A stretch of 15,370 bases of DNA from Longimicrobiaceae bacterium (GCA_030146875.1 JASLAX010000141.1:1-15370); one strand, 5' to 3'; numbered from the stretch's first letter, positions 6,592 through 12,905 are shown. Numbers and translations are program-made. The notes: generated by a model not told the origin, from the letters alone.

Positions 6592-7638
6592 ATGACGCGA
6601 CCTCTCTCCATCCTCCCGCTCGCCGCCCTGCTCGCCCTCTCCGCCTGCGGGGGAAGCGACGGGGGCAAGACCGTGCTCACCGTCTACTCGCCGCACGGAC
6701 GCGAGGTGCTGGGGGCGTTCGAGAAGCGGTACGAGGCCGCCCACCCGGACGTGGACGTGCAGGCGGTGGACATGGGGTCGCAGGACATCCTGGACCGCCT
6801 GCGCTCCGAGAAGGCGAACCCACAGGCGGACGTCTGGTTCGGCGCCCCCGCGACGACGTTCGCGGAGGCCGCGGCGGACTCGCTGCTGGAGCCCTTCGTC
6901 CCCACGTGGGTGGGCACGCTGGAGGCCGACGCCAGGGACCCGGGCGGCGCCTGGCACGGCACCTACCTGACGCCCGAGGTGATCGCGTACAACACGCGCC
7001 TGGTGCCGCCCGACCGCGTGCCGAAGGACTGGGACGACGTGCTGGCGCCGGAGTGGAAGGGGAAGGTGCTGATCCGCGACCCCATGGCGAGCGGCACCAT
7101 GCGCACCATCTTCGGCATGGCGGTGCAGCGGGGGATGCGCGCCGGAGGCGACACGGCGGCGGGGTTCGCGTGGCTGCGCCGGCTGGACGGGCAGACCAAG
7201 GAGTACGTCCTGAACCCCACCCTGCTCTACCAGAAGCTGGGACGCGGGGAGGGGAGCATCACGCTGTGGGACATGCCCGACATCGAGATGCTGAAGTCCT
7301 CCACCAAGTTCCCCATCGACTACGTGATCCCCGCCAGCGGAACGCCGCTGCTGGTGGACGCCGTCGCCGTCGTCCGCGGGTCCAAGAACGCGGAGGCGGC
7401 GCGGGCGTTCGTGGAGTGGATCGGGACCACGCCCGAGGTGCTGGAGGCGGCCCGCCGCTTCGGCCGCCTGCCCGCCCGCAGCGACGTGCCCGCCGACTCG
7501 CTGCCCGAGGGGCTGCGCCGCGCCCGCGCCCAGATCCGCCCCGAGCCCATGGACTGGAAGCAGCTCCAGGAGAAGGGGCCGGAGTGGATGCGCTGGTGGG
7601 ACGAGCACGTCCGCGGGACGGGCGGCGCGAACCGGTAA
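6592..7638 (+). CDS. ABC transporter solute-binding lipoprotein (FbpA/AfuA class)
   Basis: Protein of 348 aa that captures a substrate outside the inner membrane and delivers it to the permease. A lipoprotein signal ends in LALSAC-GG (Cys at about residue 19). The mature protein starts VLTVYSPHGREVLGAFEKRY, typical of the iron(III)/polyamine/sugar-phosphate binding-protein group, and continues with ADVWFGAPATTF, IAYNTRLVPPDRVPKDWDD, and VLIRDPMASGTMRTIFGMA. The adjacent-tyrosine pair that binds iron in FbpA is not seen where expected (the region reads ITLWDMPDIE), so iron is not assured; phosphonate, sugar phosphate or thiamine-type ligands remain possible. An in-frame ATG at 6565 would add nine residues (MQRLGRRTP); 6592 gives the more usual short signal, but both are possible. 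The matching ATPase and permease lie downstream, beyond an intervening gene and a noncoding stretch. Confidence 0.88.
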   Translation: MTRPLSILPLAALLALSACGGSDGGKTVLTVYSPHGREVLGAFEKRYEAAHPDVDVQAVDMGSQDILDRLRSEKANPQADVWFGAPATTFAEAAADSLLEPFVPTWVGTLEADARDPGGAWHGTYLTPEVIAYNTRLVPPDRVPKDWDDVLAPEWKGKVLIRDPMASGTMRTIFGMAVQRGMRAGGDTAAGFAWLRRLDGQTKEYVLNPTLLYQKLGRGEGSITLWDMPDIEMLKSSTKFPIDYVIPASGTPLLVDAVAVVRGSKNAEAARAFVEWIGTTPEVLEAARRFGRLPARSDVPADSLPEGLRRARAQIRPEPMDWKQLQEKGPEWMRWWDEHVRGTGGANR

Positions 7639-7662
7639 GACCGACAGCCTGTTCGTTACCCG

Positions 7663-8121
7663 ATGACGGAGGACGTTCGAAGAGCAGCGGAATCCATCCT
7701 TCGACCCGTAGCCGGGGTGGAGGAGGTCCAGGTCGTGGGAGCCATCAGCGATCTAGTAGCGCGGATACTCGGCCTCACGAGCGACGCACGCAGCGTGTGG
7801 CTGCACCCTGACGTTGTCGCGCACATTCACGAGCAACGCTCGAAGGGCCGTGGCGATGCTGAAATGGTGCTCCAGCACGTGCCTGCCACTGTGATCCGCC
7901 CCCATTATTGCGGTCGAGATCCGCGTCACACCAGCAGATACGACCTCGTTCACATTACCGAGTCAGAACGTCCGGTTCTCATAGCGATCAAGCTTGTGCA
8001 GGCCGAAGCCGCGGGGAGTGGCAACGACGAGATCTGGGTAAGCACAGGCCACCTTCTCCCTCTCCGCTTCCTCTCACAGGCTCGTTACAGAAACCACCTC
8101 ACACTCGTGCAAACCTCCTGA
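7663..8121 (+). CDS. PBECR3-like putative nuclease-domain protein
   Basis: Protein of 152 aa. From ~25 to 142 it follows the pattern I associate with PBECR3 (phage-Barnase-EndoU-ColicinE5/D-RelE-like nuclease): VVGAISDLVARILGL, a strand and helix SVWLHPDVVAHIHEQR (H54, H56, R59), a long helix leading to TVIRPHYCGRDPR, then YDLVHI, VLIAIKL (K110) and EIWVSTGHLL (S127, T128). Such domains are RNase-like modules in phage and polymorphic-toxin proteins; activity here is inference. It has no fused delivery domain, no signal peptide and no adjacent immunity gene. G+C is about 61% by hand count over 7681-8100, against about 75% next door, and codon use is visibly less biased, suggesting acquisition. 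It starts 24 bases after the binding-protein stop without a clear ribosome site. It sits inside what should be one ABC transporter locus. Confidence 0.7.
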   Translation: MTEDVRRAAESILRPVAGVEEVQVVGAISDLVARILGLTSDARSVWLHPDVVAHIHEQRSKGRGDAEMVLQHVPATVIRPHYCGRDPRHTSRYDLVHITESERPVLIAIKLVQAEAAGSGNDEIWVSTGHLLPLRFLSQARYRNHLTLVQTS

Positions 8122-8164
8122 CACGCAACCGCTTACTCACCTGAACCACAGCCCTCGATCAGGG

Positions 8165-8193
8165 TTGACACCGGCGGTGGAACTGGTTATCCT
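8165..8193 (+). promoter_or_regulatory. Strong sigma70-type promoter
   Basis: Perfect -35 TTGACA (8165-8170), a spacer of exactly 17 bases (8171-8187), and -10 TATCCT (8188-8193, 4 of 6 to TATAAT). It is the clearest promoter in the window and lies in a gene-free stretch, so it should start a transcript at about 8200. It faces a structured region and a terminator, then the ABC ATPase gene. Confidence 0.75.
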
Positions 8194-8199
8194 GAGTCC

Positions 8200-8337
8200 G
8201 AGACCATTGCCGAGGGCGGAAAGACACGCACCGCCAGGCGTACCCCGAGAGGGGTCGCGACACAGATGCCGATCCCGCGTGCGCGGCCGGTCCGGTCTCC
8301 CGAAGCCGCAGGGCACCTCACGGTGTCCTGCGGCTTC
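8200..8337 (+). ncRNA. Candidate small RNA or riboswitch-like leader, family not recognised
   Basis: Between the promoter and the terminator lie about 100 bases with no ribosome site or plausible ORF that can fold into a closed multibranch structure. A 6-bp closing stem pairs GAGACC (8200-8205) with GGTCTC (8294-8299). Inside are GGCGG (8215-8219) with CCGCC (8231-8235) around an 11-base loop, and a stem ACCCC/GGGGT (8242-8246, 8251-8255) with a GAGA tetraloop, extended by GCG/CGC (8238-8240, 8256-8258) around a bulged T. A short CCGCG/CGCGG hairpin follows. The closing stem ends two bases before the terminator hairpin. The unit reads as either a ~140-nt free-standing RNA or the leader of the ABC operon. 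I compared it by eye with TPP, c-di-GMP (GEMM), fluoride, guanidine, SRP and 6S patterns and none fits. The evidence is structural only. Confidence 0.5.
8302..8337 (+). terminator. 16-bp terminator hairpin
   Basis: The arms 8302-8317 (GAAGCCGCAGGGCACC) and 8322-8337 (GGTGTCCTGCGGCTTC) pair over 16 positions, with one G-T wobble (8313/8326) and a TCAC tetraloop. A pyrimidine-rich run CTCTTCTTCCTC follows at 8356-8367 after a small TGCCG/CGGCA hairpin. It would stop transcription from the promoter at 8165 before the ATPase gene, or read-through from the PBECR3-like gene. Confidence 0.75.
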
Positions 8338-8384
8338 TGCCGTCCGGCATCGCGGCTCTTCTTCCTCCCGCGGTCCCCGCCGCG

Positions 8385-8392
8385 TACCTTGG
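8385..8392 (+). promoter_or_regulatory. Putative -10 element for the ABC ATPase operon
   Basis: TACCTTGG, within TACCTTGGAGCG, lies 38 bases before the ATPase ATG and after the terminator. The same TAnnTTGGAGCG string precedes the PIG-L gene at 3696-3707. A start about 12 bases downstream would leave a ~25-base leader containing the ribosome site GGGGGA. No good -35 is visible (TTCCTC at 8362, 17-base spacer). Support comes from the shared string and position only. Confidence 0.4.
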
Positions 8393-8422
8393 AGCGTCCA
8401 ATACGCCTGCCAACGGGGGACG

Positions 8423-9496
8423 ATGCTGCGACTGCAGGGGGTGACGCGCCGCTTCGGCGACGTGACGGCGGTGGAGGACGTGTCGCTGGCGGTGGCGCGC
8501 GGCGAGCTGCTGACGCTGCTGGGCCCCAGCGGCTGCGGAAAAACGACGACGCTGCGGATGATCGCCGGCTTCGAGACGCCCACCGGCGGGCGGATCGAGA
8601 TCGCCGGGCGCGACGTGACGGCCCTTCCCCCGCAGCGGCGCGACGTGGGAATGGTCTTCCAGAGCTACGCCCTGTTCCCGCACCTGGACGTGGGCCAGAA
8701 CGTGGAGTTCGGCCTTCGCTCCCGCGGCGCCTCGCGCCAGGAGGCGGAGCCGAAGGTGGCGCGCGCGCTGGAGCTGGTGGAGATGACGGGCTACGCGAAG
8801 CGCCGGGTCCAGCCGCTCTCCGGCGGGCAGCAGCAGCGCGTGGCGCTGGCCCGCGCGCTCGCCCCCGAGCCGCCGCTCCTCCTGCTCGACGAGCCCCTCT
8901 CCAACCTGGACGCCGCCCTGCGCGAGCGCACCCGCGAGGAGCTGCGCTCCCTGCTGAAGCGCCTGGGGATGACGGCCGTGTTCGTCACCCACGACCAGGA
9001 GGAGGCGTTCGCGCTCGCGGACCGCGTGGCCGTGCTGGACCGCGGCCGCCTGCAGCAGGTCGGCGCGCCGGAGGAGCTGTACGCCTCGCCCGCGAACCCG
9101 TTCGTCGCCGGGTTCCTGGGCCGCGCGTCTTTCCTGGCCGCGGCGGTCGCGGGGCGAGAGGGAGACCTGCTCGCCTGCCGCCTCCCCTCCGGCGCGGTGT
9201 GGAGGGCGCGCGCTCCCGCGGGCGCGGCGCTCTCCACGGACGCCGCGGTGCGGGTGATGGTGCGGCCGGAGGCGCTGCGCATCGGCCCCGCGGCGTCCGT
9301 GGACGGCGCGGCGGACGCGGTCGACGGGCGCGTGCTGGACCGGCGGTTCGCGGGGGCGGCGACGTTCTACCGCATCGCGACCGACGGCGGCGAGCTCCTG
9401 GTGCAGGGCGGCGGGTCGGACGCGGACCAGGGCGACGCCGTGCGAGTCCGCCTGCGCGACGGGGAGTCGGCCGTGGCGTTCGCCGATGACCGCTGA
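8423..9496 (+). CDS. ABC transporter ATP-binding protein (FbpC/PotA-type importer)
   Basis: Protein of 357 aa that hydrolyses ATP to power import through the double permease encoded downstream. The nucleotide-binding domain has Walker A GPSGCGKT (34-41), Q-loop FQSYALFPHL (Q80), signature LSGGQQQRVALARAL (132-146), Walker B LLLLDEP (D156, E157), D-loop SNLD and H-loop VTHDQEEA (H190). The C-terminal ~110 residues are a TOBE-type region (VRVMVRPEALRIG, then VLDRRFAGAATFYRI), as in the iron(III)/spermidine/molybdate class. The frame extends upstream to 8165, but that stretch covers the promoter, RNA and terminator; ATG 8423 has GGGGGA five bases upstream and begins the canonical MLRLQGVTRRFG. 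Its end overlaps the next gene by 11 bases. Confidence 0.95.
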   Translation: MLRLQGVTRRFGDVTAVEDVSLAVARGELLTLLGPSGCGKTTTLRMIAGFETPTGGRIEIAGRDVTALPPQRRDVGMVFQSYALFPHLDVGQNVEFGLRSRGASRQEAEPKVARALELVEMTGYAKRRVQPLSGGQQQRVALARALAPEPPLLLLDEPLSNLDAALRERTREELRSLLKRLGMTAVFVTHDQEEAFALADRVAVLDRGRLQQVGAPEELYASPANPFVAGFLGRASFLAAAVAGREGDLLACRLPSGAVWRARAPAGAALSTDAAVRVMVRPEALRIGPAASVDGAADAVDGRVLDRRFAGAATFYRIATDGGELLVQGGGSDADQGDAVRVRLRDGESAVAFADDR

Positions 9497-9974
9497 TCCC
9501 GGCTCCGCCGCCGCCGCTCCGCTCTCGCTGGGCGAGGCCGCGCTGCTGGAGCGCTGGAGCGCCGCCCGACTCCGCCACGGCTTCCATCGCCTGCTGGAGC
9601 CGTGGTCGGGCGAGCACGAGCTGCGCACGGCGTGGGGCGCGTACGCCCTGGTCCGCTTCCGCGCGCAGCCGGCGGACGCGCTGACGCTGCGCTTCGCGGA
9701 GGAGTGGCCGCCCTCCGTCGACGCCGCGTACGCCAGCGACCTGCGCGACGCGGTCCTCCACGGCGTGCTCGACGCACTCCTGACCGACGCGGACCTGCCC
9801 TACCGCGGCTGCGCCCTGACGCTGGAGCGCGTGGCGTACGACGAGGTGAACGGCAGCGAGATCGCCTTCCGGATGGCCGCCTGGAACGCCATGCGCGACC
9901 TGCGCGAGGGCGGACGGTGGGACCGGGGGGGAGACGACGTGCGGCCGTACCGTGCGGCGGAGAGGGCGCGATGA
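9486..9974 (+). CDS. Stand-alone protein resembling EF-G domain IV
   Basis: Protein of 162 aa, overlapping the ATPase end by 11 bases and the permease start by 4 (ATGA), so it is firmly part of the ABC operon. Residues ~48-140 run parallel to domain IV of elongation factor G: WGAYALVRFRAQP fits the GQYGHVKIKVEP strand, YASDLRDAVLHGVLDAL fits the EY-x-x-AV-x-KGI-x-EA helix, and LTLERVAYDEVNGSEIAF (111-128) fits the hallmark V-x-L-x-D-G-x-Y-H-x-V-D-S-S-E-x-A-F, followed by an Ala-rich helix as in EF-G. No GTPase or other EF-G domain is present. In EF-G this domain enters the ribosomal A site; what an isolated copy does in a transporter operon is unknown. The fold could be used only as a ribosomal-S5-like scaffold. 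The gene is certain; the homology is by-eye. Confidence 0.75.
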   Translation: MTADPGSAAAAPLSLGEAALLERWSAARLRHGFHRLLEPWSGEHELRTAWGAYALVRFRAQPADALTLRFAEEWPPSVDAAYASDLRDAVLHGVLDALLTDADLPYRGCALTLERVAYDEVNGSEIAFRMAAWNAMRDLREGGRWDRGGDDVRPYRAAERAR

Positions 9975-11632
9975 GCGGGTCTCGGGCCGGGCGGCGGGTG
10001 CCGCTGGCCCTGCTGGTTCCCGTCGCGGCGGTCCTGCTCTGGCTGGTCCTCTACCCGAACGTCTTCGTCCTGGGCGACTCGTTCCTGGACGGCGGCAAGG
10101 TCACGGGCGAGCACTACGCGCGCTTCCTCTCCTCGCGTGCGGAGCGGGAGGCGCTCTGGGGGAGCGTGTGGATCTCGGCGGCGAGCGTGGTGCTCTCCGC
10201 CCTGGTCGGCGTGCCCCTGGCCTTTCTGTTCGCGCGCCGCGACTTCCCCGGGCGGCGCATCCTGGGCGGGCTGGCGGCCATGCCCGTGCTGCTCCCCCCG
10301 CTCGTGGGGACCATCTCGTTCCTGTTCCTGTACGGAGAGAGCGGGTTCTTCACCCGCTGCGTGCAGTGGGCGCTGCGGATGCAGGAGGCGCCGTGGCGGC
10401 TCTCCGGCGCGTGGGCGGTGCTGATGGTGCACGCCTACACCATGTACGTCTACTTCTACCTCTTCACCTCCGCCGGGCTCGCGCGCCACGATTCGGCCTA
10501 CGCCGAGGCCGCCGCCGCCCTGGGCGCCTCGCGCTGGACGACCATGCGGCGCGTGACGCTGCCCATGCTGGCGCCGGCGCTGGGAGGCGCGGCGCTGCTC
10601 GTCTTCATGACCTCCATGGGCTCGTTCAGCGCCCCGTACGTCTTCGGCGGCGACCTGCGCGTGCTCACCACGCGCATCACCACCAGCAAGCTGAACGGCG
10701 AGACGGGGCTGGTCGCGGTGGAGTCCGTGGTGCTCGCCATCGCCTCGCTCCTCTTCCTCTTCCTGCTGCAAAGGTGGGAGGGCGCGCGGGAGTACACCGG
10801 GACCACCAAGGGGCTGGGGACGGCGCCGCCCGCGCCCGCCGGACGCCGCTGGCTCTGGACCGCGGCCGCCACGGCGTTCGTCGGCGTCCTTCTCCTCCCG
10901 CACCTCACGGTCCTGATCGTATCGCTGGTGCCGGAGGGCACCTGGACCACGGAGCTGTTCCCGCCGGTCCTCTCCCCCGAGCCGTACCGCCGCCTCTTCG
11001 GCGACCCGCAGCGGCTGGTGCCGGTGCTCAACTCGCTCAAGATGGCGACGCTGGCGACGGTGGCGAACGTGGTGTTCGCCGTGGCGGCGGGGTGGCTGCT
11101 GGCGCGGGGCCGCTTCCGCGGGAAGGGCGTGCTGAACGCGCTGACCATCCTCCCCTGGGCCATCCCGGGGACGGTGCTCGCGGTGGCGCTGGCGACCACG
11201 TTCAGCGTTCACGCGCCGGCGGCGGGGCGCTTCGTGTGGGTGGGGACGTGGGGGATCCTGCCGCTGGCGTACTTCATCCGCAACGTGCCGCTGGTCACCC
11301 GCGCCGCCCTGGGGTCGTTCCGCCAGCTCGACCCGTCGCTGGAGGAAGCCGCCGCCTCCCTGGGCGCCTCGCGCGCCACGACCGTCCGCCGCGTCATCCT
11401 GCCGCTCGTCCTTCCCGGCCTGGCGGCCGGCGCGCTGCTCGCCTTCGTCACCGCGCTGGGCGAGTTCGTCTCCTCCGTCCTCCTCTACACGCACCGCACC
11501 CGGCCCATTGCCGTGGAGATGTTCTCCGCCCTGCGCGACTTCGACTTCGGAGGCGCGGCGGCGTACGGGGTGCTGCTGATCGTCCTCACAGGCATCGTCT
11601 TCGCCTTCGGATATCGCAGGGTGGGCGAATGA
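9971..11632 (+). CDS. ABC transporter permease, two fused permease domains (FbpB type)
   Basis: Inner-membrane protein of 553 aa with two copies of the binding-protein-dependent permease domain in one chain, as in FbpB/ThiP. Each half carries an EAA loop contacting the ATPase: EAAAALGASRWTTMRRVTLP (179-198) and EAAASLGASRATTVRRVILP (459-478). Membrane segments are evident at ~11-30, 66-87, 100-120, 147-168, 200-220, 250-266 and again ~296-320, 355-378, 388-412, 427-446, 480-503 and 530-547. The first periplasmic loop follows LVLYPNVFVLGDSF. Start ATG 9971 is coupled to the upstream stop (ATGA) and its stop is coupled to the next gene. Together with the lipoprotein and ATPase it completes an importer; the substrate cannot be told from the permease. 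Confidence 0.95.
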   Translation: MSGSRAGRRVPLALLVPVAAVLLWLVLYPNVFVLGDSFLDGGKVTGEHYARFLSSRAEREALWGSVWISAASVVLSALVGVPLAFLFARRDFPGRRILGGLAAMPVLLPPLVGTISFLFLYGESGFFTRCVQWALRMQEAPWRLSGAWAVLMVHAYTMYVYFYLFTSAGLARHDSAYAEAAAALGASRWTTMRRVTLPMLAPALGGAALLVFMTSMGSFSAPYVFGGDLRVLTTRITTSKLNGETGLVAVESVVLAIASLLFLFLLQRWEGAREYTGTTKGLGTAPPAPAGRRWLWTAAATAFVGVLLLPHLTVLIVSLVPEGTWTTELFPPVLSPEPYRRLFGDPQRLVPVLNSLKMATLATVANVVFAVAAGWLLARGRFRGKGVLNALTILPWAIPGTVLAVALATTFSVHAPAAGRFVWVGTWGILPLAYFIRNVPLVTRAALGSFRQLDPSLEEAAASLGASRATTVRRVILPLVLPGLAAGALLAFVTALGEFVSSVLLYTHRTRPIAVEMFSALRDFDFGGAAAYGVLLIVLTGIVFAFGYRRVGE

Positions 11633-12264
11633 CGAACGTGCATTTACATAGCAAGGACGACTCCGGCTCCTCCGAGACGACCCGGAGCACGACGCCCGTG
11701 AGCCTGATCGATGAGGCGATGCCGCGCTGGGACGCGGTGGAGCGCCACGAGATCCGCACGCGCGCATCCCCGGCGCGGGCGTGGGAGGCCGGGCGCGCGC
11801 TGGACGTGAGCCGCTCGCTGGTGATCCGCGCCCTGTTCGCCCTCCGCTCGCTCGGCGCGATCCCGACCGTGCTGCGGACGGGGCGGCTGCCGGAGGGTAA
11901 GCGGCTGGGGACCACGCGGGAGTCGCTGCTGCGCGGCGGGTTCGTGCTGCTGGGGGAGCGCGAGGGAGAGGAGATGCTGCTGGGGCTGGTGGGGCGCTTC
12001 TGGACGCCCTCGGGCGGCATCGAGCGGCTGGACGCGGCCGAGTTCCGTGCCTGGGACCGGCCGGGCTACGCGCGGGCCACGTGGAACTTTACCATCCGCG
12101 CGGAGGAGGACGGCGGCGCGAGGATCGCGACGGAGACGCGCGTCCTGTGCACGGACGAGGCGAGCCGGCGGTCGTTCCTGCGCTACTGGCGGGTGATCGG
12201 GCCGTTCAGCGGGCTGACGAGGCGCATCATGCTGCGGAGCCTGAAGCGGGCGGCGGAGGGCTGA
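11629..12264 (+). CDS. START/SRPBCC-like protein of unknown role, last gene of the ABC operon
   Basis: Protein of 211 aa, cytoplasmic, no signal or membrane span. ATG 11629 overlaps the permease stop by 4 bases. The first ~28 residues are Ser/Thr/Asp-rich and look disordered; the domain starts near MPRWDAVERHEIRTRASPARAWEA (31 on), the beta-strand plus 'spe-xx-W' opening usual in SRPBCC ligand-binding proteins. A middle strand FVLLGEREGEEMLLGLVGRFW and later ATWNFTIRAEEDGGARIATETRV, then a long C-terminal helix FLRYWRVIGPFSGLTRRIML, complete the helix-grip pattern. A second start at 11719 (with GAGG upstream) would drop the loose N-terminus. Such proteins bind hydrophobic ligands; whether this one binds the transported substrate is speculation. 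It ends 18 bases from the convergent gene with no terminator visible in between. Confidence 0.75.
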   Translation: MTNVHLHSKDDSGSSETTRSTTPVSLIDEAMPRWDAVERHEIRTRASPARAWEAGRALDVSRSLVIRALFALRSLGAIPTVLRTGRLPEGKRLGTTRESLLRGGFVLLGEREGEEMLLGLVGRFWTPSGGIERLDAAEFRAWDRPGYARATWNFTIRAEEDGGARIATETRVLCTDEASRRSFLRYWRVIGPFSGLTRRIMLRSLKRAAEG

Positions 12265-12282
12265 GGCGGGGCGGCGGGACGG

Positions 12283-12585
12283 TCAGTCCTTCTCCGCGTT
12301 GCCCGCGCGCTCCCAGAGGGCGCGAAGCTCGTCGTCCGAGCAGGATTCCCACCCCGGCGGGATGGGGTGGAGGCGCCGCTTCCCCCGGGGGGACTCGAAC
12401 GCCAGCCACCCGTGCTCCATCCCCGGGGTCACGGGCGGCGCCGTGCGGCGCTCCAGCATGGGCTCGGGCGCGTGGTTGCGCCTGCGCTCGTGGTTGACGA
12501 CCTCGTCCTCGGCCATGATGCTGGGATGGACGTCCCAGACGCGCCAGAGCGCTCCGTCGGGCCCTACCAGCTCGCGCAGGCTCAC
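12283..12585 (-). CDS. Small paralogous protein of unknown function (second copy)
   Basis: Protein of 100 aa beginning with GTG in a GTGA overlap with the stop of the gene upstream, so the pair is translationally coupled. It is a clear paralogue of that neighbour: SLRELVGPDGALWRVWDVHP here against ALREFVDSEGTVWMVWDVPP there, and GWLAFESPRGKRRLHPIPPG with W-E-S-C-S-D-D-E-L-R-A-L against GWICFECEREKRRL and W-D-S-C-S-D-S-E-L-E-A-L. The linker between is basic (HERRRNHAPEPMLERR). No known domain is recognised. Unlike its partner it has lost the CxxC (AFES instead of CFEC). The same frame is open up to 12963, but that part is an out-of-frame reading of the neighbour. Confidence 0.75.
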   Translation of the reverse strand: MSLRELVGPDGALWRVWDVHPSIMAEDEVVNHERRRNHAPEPMLERRTAPPVTPGMEHGWLAFESPRGKRRLHPIPPGWESCSDDELRALWERAGNAEKD

Positions 12586-12905
12586 GCGGCGCGCGGGGTC
12601 GAGACGGGGGCCTCGCGGCAGAGCGCCTCCAGCTCGGAGTCGGAGCACGAGTCCCACTCCGGCGGGGGGGGAACCAGGCGGCGCTTCTCCCGCTCGCACT
12701 CGAAGCAGATCCACCCGTGCAGCAGGAACGGCGGCACGTTGCGCCTGCGACGGTCCTGCACCGCGCGCCGCTCGGGCGCGTGGCGGGACGACTCCCCGGT
12801 GCGGCGGTCGGTGCCGCTGCGGGGGGGATCGTACGACCGGGCCGGCGGAACGTCCCACACCATCCACACGGTCCCCTCCGAATCGACGAACTCTCGTAAG
12901 GCCAT
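12582..12905 (-). CDS. Small paralogous protein of unknown function with CxxC (first copy)
   Basis: Protein of 107 aa. GGGAGAGCGAG precedes ATG 12905, a good ribosome site; the frame is open further upstream to 13088 but without coding character. Order of parts: an N-terminal beta-like unit ALREFVDSEGTVWMVWDV with conserved W-x-V-W-D-V, an Arg-rich central part (RRAVQDRRRRNVPPF), HGWICFECEREKRRL with C67 and C70, and PPPEWDSCSDSELEALC at the end. The W-D-S-C-S-D-x-E-L-x-x-L motif is shared with the downstream paralogue. Arg-rich segments and the CxxC would suit nucleic-acid or metal binding, but this is only suggestive. The upstream 192 bases (12906-13097) hold no gene and presumably its promoter, which I could not pinpoint. 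Confidence 0.8.
   Translation of the reverse strand: MALREFVDSEGTVWMVWDVPPARSYDPPRSGTDRRTGESSRHAPERRAVQDRRRRNVPPFLLHGWICFECEREKRRLVPPPPEWDSCSDSELEALCREAPVSTPRAA

Noticed and set aside
3502..7608. Minus-strand open frame of 1368 codons
   Set aside because: It lies antisense to the PIG-L, antitoxin-like and binding-protein genes, all of which have recognisable domains. Its translation is Arg/Gly/His/Pro-rich without any motif, the usual mirror image of GC-rich coding DNA.
8200..8300. TPP, c-di-GMP (GEMM) or other known riboswitch
   Set aside because: CACGCACC and a GNRA-capped stem recall GEMM, but the conserved flanking bases do not fit; the TPP core (CTGAGA, ACCTGA, GGGTAA-type strings) is absent. 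No known class could be assigned by eye.
8165..8422. N-terminal extension of the ABC ATPase starting with TTG at 8165
   Set aside because: The TTG is the first half of the -35 box; the extension would cover the promoter and a 16-bp terminator hairpin and has no homology to ABC ATPases, which begin at the ATG at 8423.
7639..8422. Insertion sequence or prophage remnant around the PBECR3-like gene
   Set aside because: No transposase, integrase, terminal inverted repeats or target duplications could be seen, so only a compositional hint of transfer remains.
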